This document shows, piece after piece, positions 43,958 to 55,331 of a stretch of 64,000 nucleotides of DNA (its first letter is position 1; each line of letters opens with the position of its first letter). A model generated the notes under the pieces. The model worked only from the letters and a program-made list of their open reading frames with translations. It did no database searches and had not been told where the DNA came from. Position numbers and translations under genes: made by a program. The stretch is from positions 186,001 through 250,000 of the forward strand of contig CM065886.1 of assembly GCA_033439255.1 (NCBI GenBank), written 5' to 3'. This DNA comes from Hericium rajendrae. Taxonomy: Eukaryota; Basidiomycota; Agaricomycetes; Russulales; Hericiaceae.

Positions 43958-46152
43958 ATGCGATCTACTTGGTCGCTACGTCCTCATGAAGCCTTGCTCC
44001 AATCTCTTCCGCCTCCTCCATCAGCCCCGGCGACGACCCACACCGTTAAGCGGCCCTGCTTGGAGAATGAGATTTCACACCTGTTCATCCGTCCACCGAA
44101 GCTCTTGGCGCTGGAAAACATGGAGACCTTCGTCAAGGACTTTACCATGAACTTGCGCCTCTGCCACAACAGACGCATCAAGATAACACAACCCGAGTCT
44201 GCAGTCTCGTCGAGGTACCTCCGCCGTGTCGTTGCGTTATTCTCGCTGCATTCGTCATGTTGATTCATCTTGTCTAGTAGTCATGACTATTTCAAGGATT
44301 TTATTCTACACCGAATAGCTTGTCTTTTCTCTGAGCTGCTTCCTTGTCCTACTTCACATGCGATTCGGAGCTCTACAGAGTTCCTCGGAGACGGTGTGTT
44401 TTCGTTGAGTGCCACATGAAATCACTACTTATCCTTGTTAATAGGCTCATCAATCTCCATGTTTCACTGCCCTGGATCTAGTCTTTCTGCTCGAGACTTA
44501 TGTTCTCCAATCATCGTCCTTTTTGTTAGTCTTTCCTTTGTCACGGAGTCTGATTCGAGCATGACGTTTTCGACCGCCAGCCGCCGTTTTCCACTGATAC
44601 AATTATCGATCCGAACCTTGAAGCGAGCGCTATGTTGTCTTTTCTTGGTCGTATATGGGCGTCAAGTCCAGAAAGCCGAATCGTCTGCACAGATATGGAG
44701 GCAGTGACTGTATTCCGTTCGACTGCGGCAGGAGGCGCCTTCTACGATACGGCCGACATACGCCGCAATCCCTTGCGACTTTGCGTCATCCTCGCTGCGT
44801 ATCTGCACAACGGTCTCGTTCAATCTTGCTTTCCCCTTTGCATGCCAGCATATGCCTACGGAGAACCCGACGACGATGCGCCTGCTGGACCACGCATGGA
44901 TCCGGATGTGCGACTTCTTCAAGACGACGAGTTGTTTGCAACAAGTCGACGTCATAGCGATTTTGATTTTGTAACTCTGCTAGTCAATGACGAACGAGCT
45001 CTACAGTTCTTGCGGTGGAAATCGTACATTCAACGCTCCATTCCTCCGCTTTTTCTCAGCCTGGTGATGTGATCTCCGTCGCTACGCACGGCTTTTTCAA
45101 GAGCAACACGCCTCTTGCGCCTTCTAGTCCTATCGAAGACCTACCCGAAGATACTCTAGATCATATACATGCCCACCAGCGCACCCAGGATCCTATGGGA
45201 ACACGTGTTCTATCGTCGTCCTCGTTTTCGCTCGTATTGGGGCATGAACTCACCGAACAAGCTGGCGCTACCATGTCCAGGACGTATCGTTGCAAAATAC
45301 TCTCCGTAGATGGTGACAAAGTGGCTGCAGGCGACTCGATTGAATACTGTGTCAAGCTCTTGGATGACCGGTTTTGGTCGTTCCAGAGTCGTCACAGTGC
45401 ACCGGCGGATGATGTAGGTGTCGATCTGTCCGCTATGAGATATCACTGGGAAACGGCCGAAGAGTGTGTGCGCAGGGAAGATGCAGCATACAGAAAATTG
45501 ACCTTTCTGCAGGGCTCCCTCATACCCCGCTATTTTGGAGCTCACACTGTAAATATTGTCCTCTATCTTTCTTGCATCGGCTGTCTAATTTACTACCCCA
45601 GTTCAACTTATCCGATGGCCATGAAGTGTGCGGAATACTGATGGAATACGTTCCAGCGGAGCCCTTGTCAAGCGGTGTCGCACGCAGACTCGACACAAAG
45701 CAACAGATACAACTGGTGAGGTTCCAGCAATAATCACGAAGTTTCATCCGCGAACCGTTACGTTTTAGATCGAAAGCGCCCGCCACGCTGTGCGCGCCTT
45801 GCAGTTTTCGGACGTTGCTCAATACGATTGGCACTCAGGTCAGATTCTGTGTCATAGAAATCAGGGAAGCAGATCCCAGAGTTCGGACTCATCTGTCCAC
45901 TGTGTTTTCGTTGATTTCTCGCGGACCTACCAAACATATGGAGAAACCGCCTGGAATGTCTTCATCGACGACGCGGGTCATGTATTAGGGACCCTCCTCC
46001 ACAGCGAAGTTGGTCTTGACGAGGATCTGGTATGGGACCACTGGGCTCCTCGAGAACCTTGGGACGTTCAAACGCTTCATTTCTCTGCAAGTCATAGGTC
46101 CTACGTTGCGGCAGACCCATTCAAATTTGTGTTCAATGGCTCGGATTTGTAG
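43958..46152 (+). CDS. Kinase-like protein, paralogue D (one apparent frameshift)
   Basis: It starts MRSTWSLRPHEALLQSLPPP, a little longer than the other family members. It follows the family plan: MFHCPGSSLSARDLCSPIIV, an exon with CTDMEAVTVFRS and LRLCVILAAYLHNGL, FLRWKSYIQRSIPP, then THGFFKSNTPLAP, CVKLLDDRF and KLTFLQGSLIPRYFG. The kinase-like end has ILMEYVPAEPL, QYDWHSGQIL and VFVDFSRT. Between FLRWKSYIQ and PGDVISVATHG the frame changes at a T-run near 45.05 kb, with no splice site to explain it. Either the copy is newly broken or a base is missing from the sequence. Otherwise it is open. It is the closest relative of the 4.9-kb fragment. Confidence 0.65.
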
Positions 46153-46928
46153 GACGGGTTATGACGGGCATGCAGGATGGCTACTACCCTTAATGTTCTC
46201 ATTTGTCACCTTACACGGATAAGAACCAATACATCATATAGTGTATGCAATTTACTAGCCTTTGGCCCACGGCTAGTTCGTCAACTGCTCCAATGTTCCA
46301 CATTTCGCGACGCTGGTCAAGCATGTCAGGCCGTTTTTCGAATATTTTTCATTAACCATTTAAGCGCTACTACCTTTCGCGAGAACCTCCTTTAGGTGAG
46401 GGTCAACACTACGTCTGAGGATCATGATCATCGTCGGACATGGCAGGTGCCTACCAGCTATCCCGTTCCATCGGATCGCGAATCTGTCCGAGTGCATGGT
46501 ACCGGTTTAGCCACACGGTCGTTCATTGGAGTGGCTGGCACATCCATCGTGGTTTCGTCTTGAGCTTTCAAGTGGTTCTTTGCGTTGTATCATTCTATCC
46601 CTGGGTCCTTTGTCAATGTCAGACAATCACTCGCAAGCGCCACGCCCCTGCTGCGCTAACACCGACATCTATGCCAAGCATTGTCGCATCGCTTGTTCTA
46701 TGTGCGTTTCGTTTCGTCGGAGCACTGTTGGACAATGTCTATGTACGCATCACGCGTATACATCGCATGTTCTGTCTGACATGGGCATGTGTGACTGTTC
46801 CAAGGACGCGCTGATGGCTGCTCGTCTCCTTGCGCACAAACAGTCTGTCGTTCGGTTGTCCGCTGCCCTCAGCCACGTACATCCACCTGAACTCGATTCA
46901 TTCTTCTGTGTCGCACAAGAGCTGCGTC
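46153..46928. other. Intergenic region between paralogues D and E
   Basis: About 775 bp. The right part shares blocks with the upstream regions of C and the 49.4-kb flank. Open frames here (for example 46440-46814) show no motif. Confidence 0.4.
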
Positions 46929-49070
46929 ATGATTTGCCCTTACGAGGCCTTTCTGCAACCCCTTCCACCTCCACCTCCGAGTTCGACGCTGAACGCCCCT
47001 ACTCTTCCCACGACTCACAACCCCTGCTTTGACATCCGAAGACTGGACTCAACTGCAGAAATTTTCTCAGCAGTGAAGATGTTCATCGCCGGTCTGCTTC
47101 ATGCTCGTAGAGAACGAATAATGGCACGGGATGACACTTTGCCCCCTCCCATGTACGTTCTCATCTGATAGCAGCTGTACGGCATTGATCGACATTCAGC
47201 AGCCTCAACGAATATGTGAAGACCTTCGTCATGGATAGAATCGCCAATCTCTTCACTCAATTACAACCCAGGTTGTCTCAGAGAGATCGGAAGATACTAC
47301 AGAGCATGTCGGCGGTTAGATGCGGTGCGCCACACTGATTCAACTCGGCGGTTTCAACTCAATTTGCCTTAGGATTACACTGTTTTACTTTCCATGCCCC
47401 ACTGGCTCACCTGTCTGCTCGTGATTTGCGGTCACCAATCGTGGTCCTTTGTGTGCGTCCCTTCATATGAAATTTCTCCTGCTTGCCAGTAATCATATTC
47501 TACGTAGCCTGCGCCGTTTTATCAACAAGTCAGCGACCCTGAGAAAAACATTGAAAGCGTCTCTTCATTCCTGCATACGTTGGAGACAGACTACGAGACG
47601 TGTGTCATTTTCACCGACATGCAGCAACTGACCATCTTCCGGCGAACCGATATTCCCGATTCGCACCAAGGGCCCCAAGCTACCCACCGAACGTTTGATA
47701 TCGGGGATAACATAGTTTCCCTCTCCGTCATTATCGCTGCACATGTGTTTGACGAAATGCCTCGATCAAAATTTCGCCTCAATCTATGTCCCACCGTCGA
47801 CGACAGCGGCGAATTTGAGTCCCTCGTCGGACCGGCAGTGGACTATCAGTCCGACATTCCTTCCGATTACGAGGTCTTCGCGATGTGCCATCGTCATTCG
47901 GATTTCGACATCGTCTCTATACTCTGTGGAGATGACCTGCCTAGGGGTTGTCAATTCCTGCGATGGAAAGCGTATGTTGCTCACACCGTTGATCCGACGT
48001 TCGCTCGGGTAGGCGATGTCATCACGGGCATTACGCATGGGTTCTTCGTCGGGAATGTTCCCTACAGGCCGTTTTACAGCCCAGACCCTCTTCCCGAAAT
48101 CACGATGGACCACATCCAGCTCCATCAGCGTCCCCGCGACGCCATGAGTCCCTTTCTCCTCGAATCGTCTTCGTTCTCTGTCACATTGCTAGAAGACCTG
48201 ACTACACCCGGTCACTTCACGACGTGCCGGACTTATCGATGCAGTGTTTCTATAGACCGCGGGGATGGTTCGCTGGCCATGTCAAGTGAATTCTGCATCA
48301 AGCTCTTCGATGACCGATTCTTGTCATTCCAATGGCGAAATGAAGATGATGATCTGACGCAACGGGATCCAGAAGACCAGGTAGATGCCATCTGGCAATT
48401 CTGGAACACTGCGGAGGACTGCATCAAGCGCGAGGAGGCAGCTTACAGGAAGTTGAGCGTTATGCAGGGCTCCCTTATTCCCCATTATTACGGCGCACAT
48501 ACAGTTCGTCTTGCATCTACCATTCCCAGCTCTTCTCTCACGTATCTATTTGCAGTTCAAGCTTCCTAGTGGCCATACAATATATGGAATATTGATGGAG
48601 TACATTCCAGCATGTTCTCTCGTAGGCGTCGGGCAGACTTTGAGTGAATCGCAACAAATCCAGCTGGTAAGTCCCCCATTCCCGGGAATATCCAGAGGCT
48701 GAGCATTTTGGTAAAGATCGAGAGCGTGCGCCACGCCGTTCGGGTGTTGGAATATTCCGATGTGTCGCAGCACGACTGGCACCCAAGACAAATTCTCTGT
48801 CACCGCAAAGCAGACGGGACTGTTCACGGCGTTCTCATCGATTTCTCGCAGACAAGGCAGAGCTATCGCGAAGGCGAAAGTCGGATCGAAGATGATGCGG
48901 GAGACGCATTGGAGACTTTGTTGAATAAGCGGACAGGGCTTGATCCAAGCCTCATTTGGTCCCATTGGGCTCCTCGAGAGCATTGGGACTTCAGGAACTT
49001 ACACATCGACGAACACAATTACTCCACACCTAATCCGTTCAAATTTGTATACCCCTGTATTACTCCTTGA
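46929..49070 (+). CDS. Kinase-like protein, paralogue E
   Basis: It starts MICPYEAFLQPLPPPPP. Introns lie near 47153-47200 and 47325-47372, with another before SDPEKNIESVSSFL. The long exon contains FTDMQQLTIFRRTDI, VIIAAHVFDEMPRSKF, FLRWKAYVAHTVDPTFARVG, THGFFVGNVPYRPFYSPDPL, CIKLFDDRF and KREEAAYRKLSVMQGSLIP. Two more introns (about 48506-48555 and 48667-48713) lead to ILMEYIPACSLVG, QHDWHPRQIL, VLIDFSQTRQSYREGE, NKRTGLDPSLIWSHWAPREH and a stop at 49070. All landmarks of the family are present and the frame is open; the third intron's donor is not certain. It is closest to C. The kinase-like signature lacks an obvious glycine loop, so catalytic activity is unproven. Confidence 0.75.
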
Positions 49071-49199
49071 GACCATGAAGTAGTGTAAATTGACAAGCCA
49101 GGCCAACTCAGTGTAGTTCGTATATTGTGTCTCGAAAACATCCTACTTCCTGTGAGCAGCTGAAAAGCGCCGCCTGCCAGACTGACGCAGTTTTTAGCG

Positions 49200-49325
49200 A
49201 GACCATGATGCGCGGGATGCGTTGGAAACTTTGTTGAACGAACGGATGGGACTTGATCAAGGGCTTGATTGGTCGCATTGGGCTGCTCGAAAGCACTGGA
49301 CTTTGTGAATTTGCACATCGCAGTG
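49200..49325 (+). pseudogene. Small duplicated fragment of the kinase-like tail
   Basis: About 125 bp repeating 48890-49010 of paralogue E (encoding DALETLLNKRTGLDP and IWSHWAPREHWD). It is separated from E's stop by about 130 bp of flanking sequence. It contains a stop after KHWTL and has no upstream exons, so it is a short duplication scar. Confidence 0.75.
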
Positions 49326-49941
49326 TAATGGCGGATACCTACTTGCTGCCACCGCCGTGCCATCGGAACGGCGAGCTAAGGTCCGAGGGCACGGTTGAGC
49401 CATGCAATCGTTCACTGGCACACCCGTCGTCTCTTCGTCTCGTCTCGACCTTGAACGTCATTGTCCTTTGAAGTCGAGCGACCATCGTGATCATATGCTA
49501 CCTACGGTTTCTTGGCCTTACACGCACTTGCGGCTAGATCCCTTAAGCTTGCGACGCTGATGGGCAGCGTCAAATCGCTTGTCATACGTGCATGTTCTCG
49601 TCGAGGCACTTTTGCACATATCGGATGGGCATGATTATAATGAGATTGATCCCGCGGCTTGATTTTGTTGTAATATGTGAGAACAGAATCGAACAATGCC
49701 TAACCTGCCCGATTCCTGTAGATGCTCGGCGCCAGGGGAGCGTAAGCTCGAGATTTGAGTTCGGCACTAGACATTGTCAAATGGCTCGGAATCTAGGTTA
49801 AGAATGCAATGATCAACATTAGACGAAAGAGTACAGAGGAAGATTAGGCGTATGTAAGATAAAGGAGCAGTGGTATAACGTATCGGATACGAACTCGAAT
49901 ATGATCCCAAATGTAACAACAACCAAAAGCCCCGTTTGGTC
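49326..49941. other. Intergenic region, about 615 bp
   Basis: It contains blocks shared with 36.48-36.67 kb (around GACCTTGAACG and TCGAGGCAC), but no gene. Confidence 0.4.
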
Positions 49942-51237
49942 CTACTGCAGGAGCCCAAGCAAGGATTGACACTGCAGATGTGAGTCCCACCGTAACGTGG
50001 CGGACCGTGTGTACAACTCCCTGCCCTCCTGCTCCGCATCCATTCGCACCGTCGTCTCGATGACACGACAGATCTCAATCAGCCACCGCCGCGCCGTCGG
50101 GTCGCCAGTGAACCGTGCGTCCGCACGCGCATGCCAGGCCAGCGCCTCGGTGCACGTCTCGAGATAGCGGGAGTCGAGCGGCGGCCCGACGTGTGGCGAG
50201 GCGAAGAGGAGCAGCGAATGCAGCGCGCGGCAGTGCGTGATGGAGCGCGGGTGGAAGGCGAGCATGGAGACGCATGCTTGCATGGTGTGTTGCGGGATGG
50301 CGTCGACGGAGAAGAGGGCGCCGAAGAATGCGGCGACGTTGAGGATTTGCGTGCGCATGTCTTCGAGCAGCAATGTGCGCAGGGGTGTGATGCCGTTGCC
50401 CAGATTGAGCACGTCGAGATGGCTCTACAGAAGGATCGTCAGACGAAGCAGTGGTAGCAAAGGGTAAGCACATACCTTCCCGTCCCAGCAGGCAGTAAAG
50501 GCGTCCTTCGCAAGCTGAAGCAGCTCCTTGAGGAATTCCGCCCGCAGATCCCACGACCGCTGTAAGAGCTCCACCTGCACGTCATGCACTAGCAGCGCTA
50601 CACTCCGGCACACCTCTATTCTTGCAGTCCCGGCGAAGAAAACCAGCTTCGCGAGGGCCTTGATGTCAGGCGCGTCCTCGTCTGGATCGGTCAGCAGGCC
50701 GACAAGGTGGAGCGCCTCGGCGTGGATCTGGGATGGATGCAGCGTCCGAGACGATGCGCGCCGCATGCAGAAGAAGTATGCTTGCAGAACAGGGTCGAGC
50801 GGTACGGGTGGAATTGTGTGCGTCGGCTCGGCGTCCGCGCATGTGGAGCTTTCGGGAGGCGATGGCGTTGCGCGGGTATGGGGTCTGGTAGGAGGCATAG
50901 ATGTGCCTGCAGCCTTCAAATGAGCCACCGACACAGAGAGACTGGGCGTAATGGATAGATAATATTGGTGGGCTAGGGCATCGTACATAGTGGCGTTGTC
51001 TTCGATCGGGGAGTTGAGCTGTAATGGATGCCTCGATAGGAGATCGAGCGGTGGGACAGGGCTAGTGTCCTTCGCTGGGGAATAGTATCCCGAGCTCTTA
51101 ATTATTACGGGAGAGACGGAGTAGATGCTGGGAGGTCTTGAGGGTTGCTGAAAGGGCCCGACAGAATAGATAGTGAATGGCGTGAAGTATTCGCCTTGGG
51201 AGGACGGCGACGTGGACCTTGAGGAAGACACGCTCAT
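49942..51237 (-). CDS. Unknown agaricomycete protein, intact copy
   Basis: Two exons joined over an intron at 50425-50475 that keeps the frame (CWDGK to SHLDVLNLGNG). The chosen start is MSVSSSRSTSPSSQGEYF; an in-frame ATG at 51288 would add 17 residues. The N-terminal 130 residues are Ser/Pro-rich and probably disordered. From LDPVLQAYFFCMRRASSRTL onward the protein looks alpha-helical (HAEALHLVGLLTDPDEDAP; VALLVHDVQVELLQRSWDL; FHPRSITHCRALHSLLLFAS) and ends QCQSLLGLLQ. No enzyme motif is seen. A decayed copy lies at 39.4-40.5 kb beside paralogue C. Confidence 0.7.
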
Positions 51238-51835
51238 AGTGACGCGGGGTGGATGAAGTAGATGGATACCGTGGCAGATAAACGACAAGATTAAATACCT
51301 GACGAACGCAGGTCATGATGGATAAAGGGACCTTTATGTTCAAAGCGGCACTGCTTCCAGTGGAAACAGGCTGAAAGGATAACGTTATCAATGAAACGAT
51401 AGAGAACGCACCTGATTCTGAAAGGGTCTGTCTGATGTGCACGATCTCATAAGATCGGACAGCTAAGTGCCGTTTCGATCTGTCCGTGTTCGATATGCTG
51501 TCAACCGAATCCTTTATGTTCCCCTGGTATACTTAATCGTCCATGCACAGCGTCGATGCTTCATGCTAATATAATTCGTTGAAGATGCAAGTACGTCCTG
51601 CCAACGTGAACAACACGTATGCAGATCGAGCGTGGATACTGTAAGGAATATCGGGATGCCCATCGCTGAGCATGAGGAGGACGTAGAGCGGTAAGCGCCG
51701 GTGGCAGTACTCAAGTTACGGGCGCTCGGGAACTTGCGATTCACTTTCGTCGGCTTCAAACTCCGCCTAACCCAATCAACGCAAGAGTACCGTCAACGCC
51801 GCCGCCGCCGACATCGACATCCTCAAGACTTCGCC
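51238..51835. other. Promoter region between divergent genes, about 600 bp
   Basis: It separates the minus-strand gene starting at 51237 from the ribosomal protein gene starting at 51836, so both promoters should be here. No specific element was recognised. Confidence 0.4.
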
Positions 51836-52623
51836 ATGACGGTAAGTGCCATGATTCTATGCTTCAGCGATACAGGAACCCGTTTTGGAGACGTTGGTGA
51901 GAGATTTGGAGGATTTGGAAGGCTGGATGCAGGTGGATTGGGAGGCGGGTGTCAGGATGGAGGCAAGTCGACGGGTTGCAGGGACTGGCAGGATATTCGG
52001 GAGGCCATGTCAGAGGGATGGGGAACAGACGGCGTCTTCAGCACGGGCTCCAGCAGCGCATTTCGTGTACCAGCGCAGGACTGACATGTTTGGTTTCCTA
52101 TAGCAAAACTCAAACTTCACTCGCTTCGTCGAGGTTGGCCGACGTGCGTCTTGAGCTTCCTGAGATTGCAGTATGGTAGGCTTACACGACCCATAGTTGT
52201 CCTCCTCAAGGACGGCCCCAGTGCTGGCCGCGTTGCCGTGATCGCAGAGATCATCGACCACAACCGGGTACGTTCGACTTCGGTCGCCTGCTTGTTGCCT
52301 AACTAATTGACTTTCGTGGGCAGGCCATCATTGACGGTCCTACCACCGGTGTCCCCCGCCAATCCTTCCCCTACCGCCACCTCACCCTTACTCCCCTGAG
52401 CGTCAAGGGACTGCCGCGCGCCTCCCGCACCGGCATCGTTAAAAAATACCTCGAGAAGGAGAGCACGATCGAGAAGTGGGAAAAGTCGTCGTGGGCGCAG
52501 AAGCGGGCGGCGGTCGAGAAGAGGCGGTCGTTGAACGACTTCCAGCGATTCGAGGTCATGCTCCAGAAGAAACAGCGCCGGGACCGGGTACGCAAGGCGT
52601 TGAAGGCTGCGACCAAGGCATGA
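51836..52623 (+). CDS. RPL14: Large-subunit ribosomal protein eL14
   Basis: Four exons: 51836-51841 (Met-Thr only), 52104-52144, 52197-52267 and 52324-52623. The introns are about 262, 52 and 56 bp, and the long first intron directly after the start codon is typical of ribosomal protein genes. The joined protein reads MTQNSNFTRFVEVGRLVLLK, then DGPSAGRVAVIAEIIDHNR, IDGPTTGVPRQSFPYRHLTL and a basic C-terminus (EKSSWAQKRAAVEKRRSLND; FQRFEVMLQKKQRRDRVRKA). The order and spacing match eL14, a protein of the 60S subunit. At about 138 residues it is normal for the family. It is the one clear housekeeping gene here. Confidence 0.93.
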
Positions 52624-53350
52624 GATGCCTGCTGGTGAGCCTTTAGTGTGGTAGAGGAGGGACGTCGCGGGGGTGGATCTGTGGATGCAAAAGACCACTC
52701 GGTGCGGTGTGTAGTCATCATGTCATGCACTTGTTATTTTCCTTGCATTTTTATGCCCTCCACATGAATATGGTATGCGGCACCCAGCACAAGTGATATC
52801 TGCGGAGAGTGTATTGACCAATTTTGAGAATCGCCCATTGTGCCGTTCTCAAAATCTCACAGGGACAATCAGTCGCAAGAGCTCTTCACGAGACAGCCAC
52901 ATGCAGTAGTAAATGCTCCGCGCTACCCTCTTGGAATTCGCGCCCCACTCCTCGCTGCTGTGACTTCTGTTCCGAAAATGTAATGTCTTCATCAAACTTT
53001 GGTCATGTCAGGCAATCACGCGACGATCGTAGGAAAAGGAGATCGTTTTGAGAACATTGAGTCATGCTTCTCGCATCAGCAGTCCCGAAGAAACGACCCG
53101 ACCGAGTTCTTCACAGCAATGTCCTTTCCTGCATCGATGTTCTATCGACAACCGTATATAAAGGAAGGACAACAAAAGACCAGTGGCTCCCGCATTTTCC
53201 CCACGCCAAGTGTCCCCATCGCCATCTGCGGGAGCCAGCGACCTTCAGCCCTAATAAAGGCACAGTCGACGACACCGCAACATCACAGTATGTCCTAAAT
53301 ACCTGTGTTCGAGCTCGTTTCCACTGACAAGCTCTTCCGACATGCAATAG
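52624..53350. other. Intergenic region, about 730 bp
   Basis: No supported gene. A TATA-like stretch (CCGTATATAAAGG) lies near 53.15 kb, about 200 bp upstream of the F-box gene start. Confidence 0.4.
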
Positions 53351-55032
53351 ATGGGAATCGCAGCTGACTTGTCCAGCGTTGGCGCGTCTATCAAGGCAAT
53401 GCCTGTAGAACTCCTCGACGAGATTGCTTCTTTCTTAGACGCTCGCGGCGACCTACTCTCATTTGCTCTGACATGTCGAGTGTTCAAGCAGATTGTCATC
53501 CCCCGACACTCCGAGTACCGCTTTGTGCGCTGCCATTATAGATATCTCGACGTCTGGCGTCACTTTGTCCAGCGACCTGACCTGGCATGCCACGTGCGGA
53601 CTCTTGACGTGGTGGATGCTGAGGATGGCCCGGCTGGGCCCCTACTAATCCCTTCAGTCGCGTTATCTTCGGACAGACCAATTGCCTTCCAGTTGTCACA
53701 GTCCACAGTCCATGATGCTCTGACCGAGCTAACGAAAGCGCTCAGTTTCATGAAGAACCTGCAGAGCTTTCACATTCAGACGATGGCATCGCGTCATGAT
53801 GTCTTCGACGGTAGCGTTGACGACGAAGCTGCTGTATGGGATACTGTCAGCAAACTTCCTTCTGTGCAGGAAATTCGACGCGTACATTCAATGGACCCAA
53901 AAGCAAGAGTCCAGAGTTTGAGTGGCCCTGCAATGCCAGAGCTGTCTGTGAGTCGAGTCGACGAAGACGCAAGTCGCTCTCCATGGACTGACTTTCTCAT
54001 CAGACATGGCGCATGCCAGACCTGAAGTCGTTCGCACTTTGTGATGTCATGCGACCCCAGACTTGCCATGACACCATCAACCACTTCATTCCTGCCGTCC
54101 TTCAAAGCTCGTCCTCACTCGAGGTATGCCATCACACCACGCCAGACATTATACTCATGAGACTCATGACCGTGAACCCGGGTGTAGAAACTCAATCTTG
54201 CGATTATCACCCACCCGGTTCATCTGAGCATGGCGAGCCTCTTCGAGACACGCTCTTTCCCTATGCTCCGCGATCTGAAGCTGAACATCCGCCGGAACAT
54301 ACACCTCAACCGAAAAACCTACTCCTTCTTCCTCGAGCGCACCCCCAGCATAGAACACCTCGCATCCTGGGATATGACTCTCCGCCGTCTGCAGCCCGGG
54401 AGCCTCCCTGCCCTGAAGAGCCTCTCCTTGAGCACAGGCCCCGACCGCGATGCCGTCTCCGACCTGCTGTCGGACCCTTCGCTCGCGCCTCGCACGATGG
54501 AGAAGCTATGCCGGATCCACCTGAGCACATTCTACGTCGGCGTGCTTCGGACGCTCGACCCGCATGCGCTGCGCAGGCTCGAGCTGAGCTACTTCGAGTC
54601 GTTCGACGTCCTCAAGGAGGCGGTGGCCCTGTTCCCCCGGCTCACGTGGCTGCGCATTCCTGCGCGGGATTACACGTACGACTGGAGCGGCGCGACAAGG
54701 CAGCCTTTGCATACGGTGTGTATCCTCCGCTACTGGGCCGTTCATCTCGTTTTACACTGACGTACATGATTTCATAGGCGCAGTGGGGCGAGCTTCTGTA
54801 TCTATTGCCGGAACTCGAAGTCCTGCATGGCGTATCGCTGTTCAAGGACCCGTTTGGGACGAGCGTTGCCGACAATGACGACCGGGCGCGGGAGCTGGCC
54901 ATGATCTGTCCCAAAGTATATAGAACGGAGCATTGGGATCTGGACAAGACAAAGGCGATAATATTGGACAGAAGTGGTGGCGACGTGACATGGAGGGTGG
55001 AAACGGTCACCGCACATACTTGGTACAGCTAG
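53351..55032 (+). CDS. F-box/LRR-like protein, intact copy
   Basis: It starts MGIAADLSSVGASIKAMPVE and has an N-terminal F-box: MPVELLDEIASFLDARGDLL then SFALTCRVFKQIVIPRHSEY. Introns at about 53949-54004, 54124-54186 and 54716-54777 keep the frame. The rest has irregular leucine-rich repeat spacing (FPMLRDLKLNIRRNIHLN; LPALKSLSLSTG; PHALRRLELSYFESFDVLKE; LFPRLTWLRIPARDYTYDW; LLYLLPELEVLHG), ending VETVTAHTWYS. F-box proteins link substrates to SCF ubiquitin ligases through Skp1. The substrate is unknown. F-box families are strongly expanded in mushrooms. A decayed copy lies at 59.1-60.56 kb. Confidence 0.85.
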
Positions 55033-55331
55033 GATTATTTTATTCTCATGTGTTTAGTTTCGATGCAGCGCTGTGTGAAATCTCGTTCTCGTTCGGATGC
55101 TAAAGGTGTGTGCTCCCAATGCTATAGCTCAGTGAATGACTATTCACGATCATCATTTCCAAACAGGAATCGTCTTCTACGAACGATCCTCAACTATAAG
55201 ATGATTGTGACATTCCATCATGGATGCATCCCAATGATGGTCCGCAAATGCTACCATGTCCTTCATCGCCAGCATCGAACACGAAAGGCCGAATGCATGC
55301 ATGTGATGAAATGCTATCGCTTCGGTCTTCG

